From JAJEEA01 sp965116765 (GTDB lineage: Bacteria; Acidobacteriota; Vicinamibacteria; Vicinamibacterales; UBA8438), in assembly GCA_965116765.1 (NCBI GenBank), contig OZ220718.1:1240001-1304000 (forward strand): 64,000 nt of DNA, written 5' to 3'. Made by a program: the position numbers and the translations under genes. Positions 27,374-36,516 of the stretch are shown one piece after another. How positions within the stretch are numbered: position 1 is the stretch's first letter; each line of letters starts with the position of its first letter. Under the pieces are notes generated by a model. The model made no database searches, had not been told where the DNA came from, and saw only the letters and a list, made by a program, of their open reading frames with translations.

Positions 27374-30355
27374 TCAGAAGTTGAACTGCAGCGCGAACTT
27401 GGCCAGCCGGCCGGGCATGATCGCGGTCGGCCGCAGGTAGTTCGGCCCGTAGTTCCGGTCCTCCTCGATGACCGCGTTCTCGTTCAGCACGTTGTAGACG
27501 TCGAACATCGCCTGGATGCGCCTGCCGTCGACGTCGAAGGACCTCGACACCCGGATGTCGGCCTGGCTCCAACGGGCGCCGTAGGCCGTGCCCGGCTCGA
27601 TGACGTTGATCTGGACCGCGCCGCCGGCCGCGAGGGGACGCCCGAGCGAGGCGGCGACGGCGCCGCTCGGGTAGGTCACGATGGCCGCGCGCCGCGGGCC
27701 GGGCACGCTCTGCAGGGTCCCCGCGAGGGTGATGCCGTAGGGGAACGTGTACGAGCCGAGCAGCTTCACCTGCGTCAGGTACGGCGTCGACCACTCGCAG
27801 AACGCCGGCGACGCGTCGCCGTCGGCCGAGCCCGCGTGGGCCTCGGGCAGGCTGGACAGGTACGCGCAGTTGTCGTGGCTCGTCCGGCCGGTGCTGAGGC
27901 CGCCGCGCAGGAGGAGGGTGTCGAGCCGGGCGTCGATCGAGAGATCGAAGCCGGCCCAGGTGCGCGACCGCCCCCCGAACGCGTCGGCGCCGGTCGTGAC
28001 GGTGTCGAACTGGCCGAGCCTGTCGGGGTTGACGTCGGCGAAGCCGCTCAAGGCGTAGCCGCCGCCCCCGGGCAGGCGGTCGTCGGCGGGGGCGGTCACC
28101 GAGTAGAAGCTGAAGTCGCCCGGGCCCACCGCCCGGTTGTCCCGCACCGCGAAGTTCACGAACGAGCGGTGGAACCAGCCCGCGGTGACCGAGACGTTGC
28201 CGGCCACCTCGTGCTGCAGGCTGACCGACGACTCGTAGTTGGCGTGCCGGGTGCCCCAGCCGAAGGCCCACGCCGGGTCGTAGAACGTGTTGATGACCGG
28301 CTGCCCGAAGGCGAGGTTGTTGGAGGGCGAGATGCACTCGCCGTTGGGCAGCGGATCGAGCGGATCGCAGTCCGCCACGCCGCTCCGGTTGAAGTCGATG
28401 AACGTGCGCCGCTGCGCGTTGTTGTTGTCGGCGGGGTTGACGCTCCCGGCGCGGGCGTTCGAGTCGCGGTCGGCGTAGCGGCCGAACGACGCCTTGAGGG
28501 CGGTCCGCCCGCTTCCGAACAGGTCGTAGGCGAGGCCGAGACGGGGCTGGATGTCCTTGAACCCGACCACCTGCTGCCCCGGGAAGGTCGCCGACACCGG
28601 CCGGTAGCGCGAGGTGCCGGTGTCGTGGTCGGGATAGGCCGCGTTGAAGTAGTCCCAGCGGACGCCGAGGTTGAGGGTCAGGCGGTCCAGCGTCCACTGG
28701 TCCTGCGCGTACAGCCCGAGGTTGGCGGGCACGTCGTTCTCGACGAGCGACGGCGTCGCGTAGAAGTCGACGAGGTCGACCGGCAGCCCCTGGAGGATGA
28801 TGTAGCGCTGGTACTGGACGCTCTCGATGTACTCGTTCTCGGCCACGTTCGTCAGGTTCATGCCGACCTTGAACGCGTGGCTCCCGGTGATGTAGGACAG
28901 CGACGCCCGGGCCGCGTTGGTGTCGGCGCGCCGGTCCTGGAACACGGTCCCCGAGAACCAGCTCGACATCCCCCGGACCGCGATGTTGCCGGGGATGAGC
29001 AGGGCCCCCGCCCGCACGGGGTCGGCGTCGGGCGTGTTCCGCCAGTTCTGGTGCTGCGGATGCAGCGACACCCCCGCCTCGAACAGCAGGCGGCTGGTGA
29101 TGGGCGCGGTCCACGTGCCCTGGTACACCTGCACCTCGATGGTCGAGTCGACCGCCGCCTCCGGCATCACGTTGAGCGCGGTGGAGATGGTGCTGCCGAT
29201 GAGGAACCGGTTCCGCTTGTTGTAGTTGTTGTCGTAGAAGAACGTGAACTTGTTGCGCGGGGTCGCCTGGGCCGTCAGCCGCAGGGTGGTCGACTGCGCG
29301 AGCTGGTCGTCGACCGCCTGGCGGCCGAGGTCGGGCGTGTACGCGAGGTCGCTCGGGTCCTGGTCGTGGAAGACGCCGGCCACGAACTGATCGGTTCGCT
29401 GCGACGTGTGGCTGGCCCAGAACCACAGCCGGTCGCGGACGATCGGCCCGCCCCCGGCGGGGTTGGCGAACCACAGGCGGCTCAGCCGGTTCGCCTGGTC
29501 GGTGCCGATGCCCTGCGCCACCAGCGCGTCGTCCACGTTGTTCGACTGGAGCCCCGGCGATGCGAAGCTGCCGAAGAACTGGCCCGCCCACAGGTTGCTC
29601 CCGTCGCGCGGGATCATGTTGACGCGCACCCCGCCCGACTCCACCTCGGCGGTGTTGCCCGAGTAGTCGATGGAGTACTCGGCGTAGTTGCCGTCGGCGA
29701 AGAACAGGTTCGACGAGTCGCCCCCCCGGGTCGCCGCCTCGACCCCCAGGCCGTCGATCTGGACCATCTGGTCGGTGCCCGCGCCGCCGTGTATCGCGAG
29801 CCGCTGGTAGTTCACGCCCCCCTGGCCCCCGACGTCGACGGCCAGCGTCGACCCCACCACGCCGTCGCCGACCATGCCGGGAATCAGGATGCCCAGGTTC
29901 TGGAACGAGCGGCCGCTCGGAATGGCGTCGATGACGTCGCGGTCGATGGCGACGTTCTGCTGCACGTTCTGGATGTCGACCACCGGGACCTCGCCCGTCA
30001 CCGTGATCGTCTCCTCGACCGAGCCGACCGAGAGCACGCCGTCGACGTTGGCGGTGAAGCCGGCGCTCAGGCCGACCCCCTCGCGCAGGACGGTCGAGAA
30101 GCCGGTGAGGGTGAACGACACCGTGTAGTCGCCGGAGACGAGGCCGGTAATCAGGTACTGTCCCGAAGAGTCGGTGAAAGCGGTCCGGACCTGCTCGATC
30201 AGGGCCGGGCTGCGCGCTTCGACGGCGACGCCGGGCAGCACGCCGCCGGTGTCGTCGGTGACGGTGCCGCCGATGGCCTGCGCGCCGGCCAGGGAAGATG
30301 TCAGCAGCAGACCGGCCACCGCGCCCGCCGCGACGCCTGCGAAACGGATATGCAT
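27374..30355 (-). CDS. Oar-like TonB-dependent receptor with carboxypeptidase-regulatory domain
   Basis: A 993-residue outer-membrane receptor. Signal peptide 1-26 (ends SLAGA-QA), then an Ig-like CarboxypepD_reg domain (GGTVTDDTGGVLPGVAVEA, GQYLITGLVSGDYTVSF), a plug domain (TVTGEVPVVDIQNV, IPSGRSFQNLGILIPGM), and a long beta-barrel ending in LAKFALQFNF with the terminal Phe of outer-membrane proteins. The group imports oligosaccharides or peptides; the substrate is unknown. The ATG at 30355 is preceded by GGGGAGGGG and, further up, TATCAT at 30388-30383 as a -10 candidate. The region 30356-30495 before it holds no other gene. A fragment of this gene's 3' end occurs at 19.2 kb. Confidence 0.9.
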   Translation of the reverse strand: MHIRFAGVAAGAVAGLLLTSSLAGAQAIGGTVTDDTGGVLPGVAVEARSPALIEQVRTAFTDSSGQYLITGLVSGDYTVSFTLTGFSTVLREGVGLSAGFTANVDGVLSVGSVEETITVTGEVPVVDIQNVQQNVAIDRDVIDAIPSGRSFQNLGILIPGMVGDGVVGSTLAVDVGGQGGVNYQRLAIHGGAGTDQMVQIDGLGVEAATRGGDSSNLFFADGNYAEYSIDYSGNTAEVESGGVRVNMIPRDGSNLWAGQFFGSFASPGLQSNNVDDALVAQGIGTDQANRLSRLWFANPAGGGPIVRDRLWFWASHTSQRTDQFVAGVFHDQDPSDLAYTPDLGRQAVDDQLAQSTTLRLTAQATPRNKFTFFYDNNYNKRNRFLIGSTISTALNVMPEAAVDSTIEVQVYQGTWTAPITSRLLFEAGVSLHPQHQNWRNTPDADPVRAGALLIPGNIAVRGMSSWFSGTVFQDRRADTNAARASLSYITGSHAFKVGMNLTNVAENEYIESVQYQRYIILQGLPVDLVDFYATPSLVENDVPANLGLYAQDQWTLDRLTLNLGVRWDYFNAAYPDHDTGTSRYRPVSATFPGQQVVGFKDIQPRLGLAYDLFGSGRTALKASFGRYADRDSNARAGSVNPADNNNAQRRTFIDFNRSGVADCDPLDPLPNGECISPSNNLAFGQPVINTFYDPAWAFGWGTRHANYESSVSLQHEVAGNVSVTAGWFHRSFVNFAVRDNRAVGPGDFSFYSVTAPADDRLPGGGGYALSGFADVNPDRLGQFDTVTTGADAFGGRSRTWAGFDLSIDARLDTLLLRGGLSTGRTSHDNCAYLSSLPEAHAGSADGDASPAFCEWSTPYLTQVKLLGSYTFPYGITLAGTLQSVPGPRRAAIVTYPSGAVAASLGRPLAAGGAVQINVIEPGTAYGARWSQADIRVSRSFDVDGRRIQAMFDVYNVLNENAVIEEDRNYGPNYLRPTAIMPGRLAKFALQFNF

Positions 30356-30683
30356 CGAGTCCCCTCCCCCCTCGGGGTCTCGATGATAACCGGTTCCGGC
30401 GGCCGGTGGCGGGTCCGTACACACGGAGCGCATGTGCATGCAGGCCGTGAGGCGGCGGCTCCCAGACGCCCGCCCGGGCTCCGACGACACGGTCGTCAGC
30501 CGCAGCCGTCCGACGGTCCATGGAGGCAAGTCGCGGCAGGCGATTCCGTTGACGAGGACAACCCGGGGGGGCGGCCCGGCTGCCATTCACATCGGCGCGG
30601 ACGGCGAAAAGGGCGGGGCACCTGGGAGACGGCGCTCAGCGGGCGCCACGAGCCGGAACGCGAGCCGCCGGCCGCGGACGCGA
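30356..30683. other. Leader and intergenic region between receptor and propeller genes
   Basis: Holds the ribosome site and the -10 candidate of the receptor gene, and the nominal (probably meaningless) stop of the extended CobN frame at 30496. No further gene, riboswitch or terminator was recognised. Confidence 0.4.
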
Positions 30684-33600
30684 TCAGGGAGCGAGGGCGA
30701 ACACCACCTCCGAACGGCCGCCCCCAAGGTGGTCGCCGCGCGCCTCTACCACGTCCTCGTTCCACGCCAGCGCGAAGCGCGAGCCGGCGCCGCGGATGGC
30801 GGGAATGAGCGACGCCGTGGGGTTGTCGGTCAGCCGGCGCGGCGCGCCTTCCGGCGCCCCTCCCGTGGTGAACTGCTGGAAGTGGAGCTCGTGCGACCGG
30901 CCGGGCTCGATCTCGTCTGACCACGCGAGCCCGAACCGCGCGCCGTTCCACGCGACGTAGGCGCCGATCGACGCCCCCGCGGTGTCCGTCACCTGAAGGG
31001 CGGCTTCCTCGATGGCCGGCGGCAGTCGGCGGGGATCGACGACCGCGAGATGCACGTCGGCATTGCCGTCGCGCTCGTCGAACCAGGTGAAGGCGGCGCG
31101 ACCTGCGCCGAACGCGACGTCGGGATAGACGGACGGCACGCCGTCGTCGGCGCTCAGGCGCCGGACCGTCGCGCTCCCGCCCTCGACCCGGGCCAGGAAG
31201 AGCTCGTGCGCGCGCGTCCCGACCCGCGCGTCGAAGACGATCCAGGCGCCGCCGTCCTCGTCCATCCGGAGATTCAGGTTCCACGTCTCGCGGCTCGCGA
31301 CGGCCACGCGGCGCGCCGGCCCGAGCGGCGCGCCGTCGACCCGGAGCTGTTGCGCCCAGACCGCCACGTCCGAGCCGGCGTTCCCTGCGGCGTCGGACTC
31401 CGCCTCGCCATGATCGCGATCCGCGGCGACGCTCCGGCGCAACGCGCCTCGGGCCTCTTCCAACCAGACGCACTGAATCCGATCCGCGTGCATCGCGACG
31501 ACGGGCACCCGTCCGCGCCGCCGGGGGTGGGACAGCGTCCTCGTCCAGCGCCATCCGCCGGCCGTCGTCCACGCCCCGACCCGGGCTCGCGACCACGAGC
31601 CGTCGGCGGCGACGTCGTACCACGCGACGAGCAGGTCGCGGGCGCCCGCCGCCGCGATGCTCGGCTCGTACGAACGGTCCGCGTTGGTCGTCAGGCGGTG
31701 CTCGCCGGCGACCGGCCGGCCGTTCGCGTCGACGAGGCGCGCATAGATTTCGGGAAACCCGTGGCGAGTGTCGTGCCAGGCGACCGCGAACCCGCCGCCG
31801 TGCGGCGCGATGCTCGCTTCGTAGGCGCCCTGCCCGCTCCGGCTGACCTGGACTGCCGCCGGTTGCGCACCGGCCGTGGCGGCGGCGAACACGGCAAGCG
31901 ACGCGGCGGCGGCGACACGGCGTCGGCGGGTCGAATGCGGCATGGTCTTCGCCACGGGTGCCCGCAGTCGTCGCCTGACAGCGCCTCGGCGCCGCTCGTC
32001 CACACCGGTACGGCGTCCCCTGTCCGCGACGGCGGCGCCACCGCCACACCGCGAGCAGGCCCACGAGGGGGGCGCCGACCCAGAGCGGGGTCCAGACCCC
32101 CTCGCCGCCCGAGGCCGGCGGCGCGGGCAGCGGCTCGGCGTCGTCCGCGGACTCCTCCATCCGCAGCCCCTCGATGTTCATCGTCGTCACCGCCGGCCGC
32201 GACTCGTTCCAGCGGACGAACTCCTCGGCCGCGGCCGCGGCCGACTCGACGTCGGCGCCGAGGGCCGCCTCCATCGCCGCCCGGTAGGCGTCGAGGGCGG
32301 GACCGGGGATGTTCATCACCGCGCCCTGCTCCAGCACGTAGCGCAGCAGCCGCGGGTTGGCGCAGGTCTGCACCGAGCAGCCGACGCCGTGCTCGGCGAC
32401 GCTCTCGACGTGCTCGCGCAGCAGGCGCTCGAGGGTCGCGGCGTCGGTCTCCCAGTAGCCCTTGCGAATCGTCTCGACCATGCGGCCGGTGATGTCCTGG
32501 TAGGCGTGGGGCGAGTGCTCGTCGAAGAACGCCTCGAGGTCGAGGTCGTGCCGGTCCTCGACGTACACCGCGAACGACTCCTGCCACATCGCGTCGTCGA
32601 CGGTCTCGGGCGCCACCGCGTCCCAGCCCCAGAGGTACTCGACGAACGCGCGCATCTCGCCGGCGCCGGCGTAGCCCTCGCCCTGCATCCCCTCGATCCA
32701 GGTCGGGTTGACGTAGCGCGTCCGGAACTCCGCCCCGATGAACTTGTCGATGCCGGTCATCTGGGGCTGGCCGGGGTCGCGCGTGTTGGTCACGACCATC
32801 TCCGGGGTCTCGCCGTCGATGCTGCGGACCGCCGCCGCGAGGCCGCCCATGTACATGAAGAAGTCGTCGTTGTCGAGGGCGCCGTAGAGCATCGTCGAGC
32901 TGCTGTGGACGACCTTCTCGGTGCCGGAGAGCGCGAGGCGGAACACGTCCTCCATCGGCTCGCCCCAGAACCCGTTGCCGTAGCCGTGCCCCATCTTCGA
33001 CAGGTACTCGTCGGCCATCGGCGCGTCGCTGTCCCACGTGCCGCTCGCCGCGGCGATGCGCGACGTGTTGAGGTTGAACGTCCCCGGCGGCTCGTCGAAG
33101 ATGCGCACCCCGGCGCGCCGCTCCGCGTCCTCCTCGGAGTAGCCCCGGTCGACGAGCGCGGCCCGCGTCGCGAGGTAGTGGCGGCGGACGTAGTTCTCGG
33201 CCTCCTCGAGCACCTTCACTCGCTGCACCGCCTCGTCCATGAGCCGGGTGACGTTGTTGAACATCCCCTCGGCGGCCGAGGCGATGACGATGTCGACGCG
33301 CGGCCGGCCGAGCTCGCGGGCGGGGACGACCTCGACGTCGACGACGTTGCCGCGCACGTCCCACACCGGGCGCGTGCCGAGGAGATGGAAGATCTGCGAC
33401 TCGAGGATCCCCTCGTGGCGCAGCGTCTCGGCCCCCCAGATGACGAACGACACCTTCTCGGGATAGCGCCCGTGCTCGGCGACGTGGTCCCTCAGCATCC
33501 GCTCCGCGAGGAACACCCCGAGGTCCCACGCGGCCGGCTTGGGCACCTTGTCGGGGTCGATGCCGTAGAAGTTCTTGCCGGTGGGATAGGCGTCGGGGCT

Positions 33601-36060
33601 GCGGATGGGCTCGCCGCCGCCGCCCGCCGGCACGTAGCCGCCGTCGAGCGCGTGCAGCAGGTGGTCGAGCTCGCGCGGCCCCGACTCGACGATGCGCCGC
33701 TCCATGTCCCCGGCCATCACCGTCGCGTCGTCCGGCAGCAGATCGCGGTCGACCGACACGATGGCCTCGACGGTGCTCGCGCGCATGGCCGGCTCGGGGG
33801 TGCGGCCGAACGCGTGCAGCCCGTAGGGGATGTGCTGGTCGCGCAGCTCGATGACGTAGTCCTCGAGGGCGTGCAGCACGTCGTGGTCGATCTCGGCCCC
33901 CGTCCCGAAGTCGAGGCCGAGGTCCTTGACGATCCCGAGGTCGGCCGCCTGCTGCCTGATCTGGTCCGCGTACGCCTCGGCGAGCAGCTCGTTCTGGTGG
34001 ACGCTGCCGTGGTAGTCGTCGACGCTCTCGCCGAGCGCGGCGAGCTCGGGCAGCAGCCCGCTCTTCACGAACGGCGGCACCATGTGGTCGACGAGCGTCG
34101 CCATGCCGCGTCGCCGCGCCACCAGGCCCTCGCCGACGACGTCGACGTTGTAGACGTAGAGGTCGGGCAGGTCGCCGATGAGCGCGTCCGGGGCGTCGGC
34201 CTCGGAGAGCCCGATGTCCTTGCCGTCGAGCCACTCCAGGGTGCCGTGCGTGCCGAGGTGGACGACCGCGTCGGCGCCGAACCCCACCGGCTCCGGGGCG
34301 CGCAGCCACGAGTAGGTCGCCACGTACTGGTGGTGCGGCGCGAGGTCGTCGGCGTGGTACAGGTTCTCCTGGTCCTCGCCCCAGCCGCGCGCCGGCTGCG
34401 GGAGCACCACGACGTTGCCGTAGCGCAGGGCGGGAATGATGAGGCTGCCGTCGCGCGCCATGAGGGTCGTGTCCTCGGGGCGGCCCCAGTCGGCGACGAC
34501 CTTCTCGCGCAGCTCGGGCGCGTAGTCGTCCAGCCACTGCAGGTAGTCGCCCATCCACGCGCGCGCCGCGCCGCCGTGCGACAGCAGCTCGTCGAGCTCG
34601 CCGGGGGCGTAGCCGCCCACGTTGCGCGCGCGGGTCGTGATGCGCTCGAGGAGCCCGTCGGCCGACAGGTCCACGTCGCCCGAGCCGAGGTGGTAGCCGT
34701 CGGCCCGCATGCGCCTGAGGATGTTGGCCAGCGACTCCGCCACGTTGAGGTAGCTCGCGCCGATGCCGGCCTTCCCCGGCGGGTAGTTGTAGAAGAGGAC
34801 CGCCACCCGCTTGTCGGCGTTCGGGGTCGCGGCGAGCGCCGCGTAACCCAGCGCGCGCCGCACCGCCGTCGTCACGCGGGCGGCGATGGGCCGGCTGGCG
34901 ACGATGGTCAACCCCGTGTCCGGGTCGGTGCGGCGTTCCTTGCTGCCGACCACGGTGGGGGCCACCAGACCCGCCAGCTCCGGCGCCGCGATCTGGAACG
35001 TCCCCTCGAACATGGACAGCCCCTGCGGCGAGGCGCGCCACTCGGCCTCGCTCCGCCCGTAGAGGCTGATCAGGCTGAGGACGGGGATGTCGAGCCTCCG
35101 CAGCGACTCGCCGGCGTCGGGACCGGCGAAGCGGAACAGGAACGCCAGCGCGACGTCGGCCCGCGCCGCGCCGTCGGCCTCGCGGAGCAGCGTCTCGAAC
35201 GCGATGCCGGCGGGATAGCCGAAGATCGGGATCGCCTCGGCGCCCTGCCGCTCGATCTCCGCGATCACGGCGTCGATGAGGGCGGTGTCGCCGTCGTCGT
35301 GGTTGGAGCCGTAGAAGCCGACGGCCACCCGCGGCGCCCCCGGCCGGTGCTTGCCGGCGTCGCGCCGCCAGGCGTCGAACGCCTCCCAGTCAGCGAAGAC
35401 GCGGCCGGTGGCCCCGACGCCGGGACCCGCCATCCCGGCCGGGTCCGGGTAGTAGTAGCCCGCCTCCAGGCTCGGCTGCGGCTCGGGGACGGTCATCCCC
35501 GCGATGCCCGCGGCCGACAGCACGTACTTCAGCAGCCCCACCTGATTCGCGAAGCCCGAATGGGCCCAGAGCTCGCGCGCGCGGCCGTCCCAGGCCACGC
35601 CGCGCTCGACGTAGTGCTCCCGCGGCAGCAGCCCCTCCCCGACACCGAGCACGAGCCCGCGACCGGCAACCCCGGCCACGAGGTCGACGCCGTAGGTCTC
35701 GTCGAACCGCTCGAGCGTGTGCTGGTCGTGGACATGCAGGACGAGGACGTCGCTGCGCAGCACCTCGTCGGGATCGACCGAGTCGAGCAGCGATTCGGTC
35801 ACCAGCGTGACCGCGACCCGGTCACGCAGGTCGGGCCGCTCCCCGAGCACCGCCTTCCACGCGCTCACGATGCCGGGCAGCGTGGAGTCGCCGGTCAGGT
35901 ACGCGAGGCGCACCTCCTGGGCGGCCGCCGGACCGGCCGCACCGGCCATCAGCAGGGCGATTCCCGCCACCAGGCAGGCGGTCCGGCCCGTGTGACGGCC
36001 CGCCGCCGAACATCGCCGCAGGGCTGTGCGTCGCCGCGGATGTGTTGCCGCGCTTCTCAT
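30496..36060 (-). CDS. Exported, membrane-anchored CobN-like chelatase (HmuS type)
   Basis: The CobN/BchH-family region covers about residues 50-1340 (36060 to about 32010). It contains VAVLFYNYPPGKAGIGASYLNV, LGTHGTLEWLDGKD, DLYVYNVDVVGEGLVARRRG, SFVIWGAETLRHEGI and HGYGNGFWGEPM, all characteristic of large chelatase subunits. Unlike cytosolic CobN it has a signal peptide (LVAGIALLMAGAAGPAAAQ) and a C-terminal membrane anchor (LWVGAPLVGLLAVWRWRRRR). This is the form found in HmuS of Bacteroidota, associated with removal of iron from haem. GAGAGG precedes the ATG at 36060, 10 bp after the DUF2149 gene. After the anchor no stop occurs until 30496; the last 500 codons are Arg/Ala-rich, lie over the next gene and are surely not native. 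A lost stop or indel near 32000 is likely. Substrate (haem or cobalamin-like) is inference. Confidence 0.85.
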   Translation of the reverse strand: MRSAATHPRRRTALRRCSAAGRHTGRTACLVAGIALLMAGAAGPAAAQEVRLAYLTGDSTLPGIVSAWKAVLGERPDLRDRVAVTLVTESLLDSVDPDEVLRSDVLVLHVHDQHTLERFDETYGVDLVAGVAGRGLVLGVGEGLLPREHYVERGVAWDGRARELWAHSGFANQVGLLKYVLSAAGIAGMTVPEPQPSLEAGYYYPDPAGMAGPGVGATGRVFADWEAFDAWRRDAGKHRPGAPRVAVGFYGSNHDDGDTALIDAVIAEIERQGAEAIPIFGYPAGIAFETLLREADGAARADVALAFLFRFAGPDAGESLRRLDIPVLSLISLYGRSEAEWRASPQGLSMFEGTFQIAAPELAGLVAPTVVGSKERRTDPDTGLTIVASRPIAARVTTAVRRALGYAALAATPNADKRVAVLFYNYPPGKAGIGASYLNVAESLANILRRMRADGYHLGSGDVDLSADGLLERITTRARNVGGYAPGELDELLSHGGAARAWMGDYLQWLDDYAPELREKVVADWGRPEDTTLMARDGSLIIPALRYGNVVVLPQPARGWGEDQENLYHADDLAPHHQYVATYSWLRAPEPVGFGADAVVHLGTHGTLEWLDGKDIGLSEADAPDALIGDLPDLYVYNVDVVGEGLVARRRGMATLVDHMVPPFVKSGLLPELAALGESVDDYHGSVHQNELLAEAYADQIRQQAADLGIVKDLGLDFGTGAEIDHDVLHALEDYVIELRDQHIPYGLHAFGRTPEPAMRASTVEAIVSVDRDLLPDDATVMAGDMERRIVESGPRELDHLLHALDGGYVPAGGGGEPIRSPDAYPTGKNFYGIDPDKVPKPAAWDLGVFLAERMLRDHVAEHGRYPEKVSFVIWGAETLRHEGILESQIFHLLGTRPVWDVRGNVVDVEVVPARELGRPRVDIVIASAAEGMFNNVTRLMDEAVQRVKVLEEAENYVRRHYLATRAALVDRGYSEEDAERRAGVRIFDEPPGTFNLNTSRIAAASGTWDSDAPMADEYLSKMGHGYGNGFWGEPMEDVFRLALSGTEKVVHSSSTMLYGALDNDDFFMYMGGLAAAVRSIDGETPEMVVTNTRDPGQPQMTGIDKFIGAEFRTRYVNPTWIEGMQGEGYAGAGEMRAFVEYLWGWDAVAPETVDDAMWQESFAVYVEDRHDLDLEAFFDEHSPHAYQDITGRMVETIRKGYWETDAATLERLLREHVESVAEHGVGCSVQTCANPRLLRYVLEQGAVMNIPGPALDAYRAAMEAALGADVESAAAAAEEFVRWNESRPAVTTMNIEGLRMEESADDAEPLPAPPASGGEGVWTPLWVGAPLVGLLAVWRWRRRRGQGTPYRCGRAAPRRCQATTAGTRGEDHAAFDPPTPCRRRRVACRVRRRHGRCATGGSPGQPERAGRLRSEHRAARRRVRGRLARHSPRVSRNLCAPRRRERPAGRRRAPPDDQRGPFVRAEHRGGGRPRPARRVVRRRRRRLVVASPGRGVDDGRRMALDEDAVPPPAARTGARRRDARGSDSVRLVGRGPRRVAPERRRGSRSWRGGVRRRRERRLGRGGLGATAPGRRRAARAGAPRGRREPRDVEPESPDGRGRRRLDRLRRAGRDARARALPGPGRGRERDGPAPERRRRRAVRLSRRRVRRRSRRLHLVRRARRQCRRASRGRRSPPTAAGHRGSRPSGDGHRGGVDRRLRRVERRAVRARVVRRDRARPVARAPLPAVHHGRGAGRRAAPADRQPHGVAHSRHPRRRLALRAGVERGRGRGARRPPWGRPFGGGVRPRSLIASAAGGSRSGSWRPLSAVSQVPRPFRRPRRCEWQPGRPPGLSSSTESPAATCLHGPSDGCG
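30684..31943 (-). CDS. Exported beta-propeller-like protein of unknown function
   Basis: A 419-residue protein with a signal peptide (about 1-27, ATAGA-QP). The mature chain consists of repeats of about 50 residues with the pattern G-x-Y-x-x-S-I-A, FAVAWHDTR, DLLVAWYDV, AFTWFDERDGNADV, FGLAWSDE, FALAWNEDV. These are typical of secreted sialidase/Asp-box-like propellers lacking enzymatic residues. It directly follows the CobN-like gene, and no stop codon separates the CobN membrane anchor from this ATG in any frame. It may be a periplasmic partner of the metal-uptake locus; this rests on position only. The start MPHSTRRRRVA at 31943 is chosen for the signal peptide. Confidence 0.7.
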   Translation of the reverse strand: MPHSTRRRRVAAAASLAVFAAATAGAQPAAVQVSRSGQGAYEASIAPHGGGFAVAWHDTRHGFPEIYARLVDANGRPVAGEHRLTTNADRSYEPSIAAAGARDLLVAWYDVAADGSWSRARVGAWTTAGGWRWTRTLSHPRRRGRVPVVAMHADRIQCVWLEEARGALRRSVAADRDHGEAESDAAGNAGSDVAVWAQQLRVDGAPLGPARRVAVASRETWNLNLRMDEDGGAWIVFDARVGTRAHELFLARVEGGSATVRRLSADDGVPSVYPDVAFGAGRAAFTWFDERDGNADVHLAVVDPRRLPPAIEEAALQVTDTAGASIGAYVAWNGARFGLAWSDEIEPGRSHELHFQQFTTGGAPEGAPRRLTDNPTASLIPAIRGAGSRFALAWNEDVVEARGDHLGGGRSEVVFALAP

Positions 36061-36070
36061 GCCGCACCTC

Positions 36071-36403
36071 TCAGTCGGGCACGTAGACGACCTGTCCGTC
36101 GGCGAGGCGATAGGCGGTACCGAGGCGCTCGCCCTGCCCACCCAGCGTCTCGCCGGTCAGCTCGTAGGCGGTGATTTCGGTGCCGCGCTTGACGATGATC
36201 TCGCTCAGGCCGTCGGCGTTGGTCTTGACCAGCGTCACCTCGCTGTCCGGATCGACGAGGTCGCCGATGCGGTACACCGAGAAGAGCGTGATCATCAGGC
36301 CGACGATGAACACCACCGACACGTCGAAGATGTTCGCGACTCCCGCGAGGGGATCCTCGTCCTCGGCGTCAGCCGGCGACGGCAGTTGCAGAAAGCGTCC
36401 CAT
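36071..36403 (-). CDS. DUF2149 membrane protein (HmuV-like)
   Basis: A 110-residue protein with one membrane segment (FDVSVVFIVGLMITLFSVYRI), followed by a short periplasmic domain ending YRLADGQVVYVPD. PLAGVANIFDVSVVFIVGLM is the DUF2149 signature. In Bacteroidota and methanogens this family lies beside a TolQ/ExbB channel and a CobN-like protein, suggesting the ExbD-like partner of the channel. GGAGGA precedes the ATG at 36403 by 8 nt. The 5' end of the gene (MGRFLQLPSPADAED) is duplicated 74 bp upstream as MTRFLPLPSPAEAGD within the ExbB gene's end. Operon: membrane protein, ExbB, DUF2149, CobN. Confidence 0.82.
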   Translation of the reverse strand: MGRFLQLPSPADAEDEDPLAGVANIFDVSVVFIVGLMITLFSVYRIGDLVDPDSEVTLVKTNADGLSEIIVKRGTEITAYELTGETLGGQGERLGTAYRLADGQVVYVPD

Positions 36404-36516
36404 CGTGTCGTTCCTCCGCCACGAGAGCCTCCGTCGCCCGCCTCAGCCGGCGACGGCAGTGGCAGAAAGCGAGTCATCGTGTCGTTCCTCCGCCGCGAGA
36501 ACCTCCGCCGCCGCCT
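36370..36516 (-). repeat. 74-bp tandem duplication at the exbB / DUF2149 junction
   Basis: Copy 1 at 36370-36443 and copy 2 at 36444 to about 36516, with a period of 74 bp and roughly 85-90 percent identity by eye. Each copy contains a ribosome site (GGAGGAACGACACG) and a start codon followed by a similar N-terminus (MGRFLQLPSPAD / MTRFLPLPSPAE). Only copy 1 leads into the complete DUF2149 gene; copy 2 lies at the very end of exbB and would give a shifted, aborted product. Confidence 0.8.

Noticed and set aside
30496..31990. C-terminal 500 residues of the CobN frame as a real extra domain
   Set aside because: Arg/Ala-rich nonsense overlapping a well-formed signal-peptide protein in another frame on the same strand.
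31876..36174. Very long plus-strand frame opposite the CobN-like gene
   Set aside because: Antisense shadow with biased composition; the minus strand carries clear CobN motifs.
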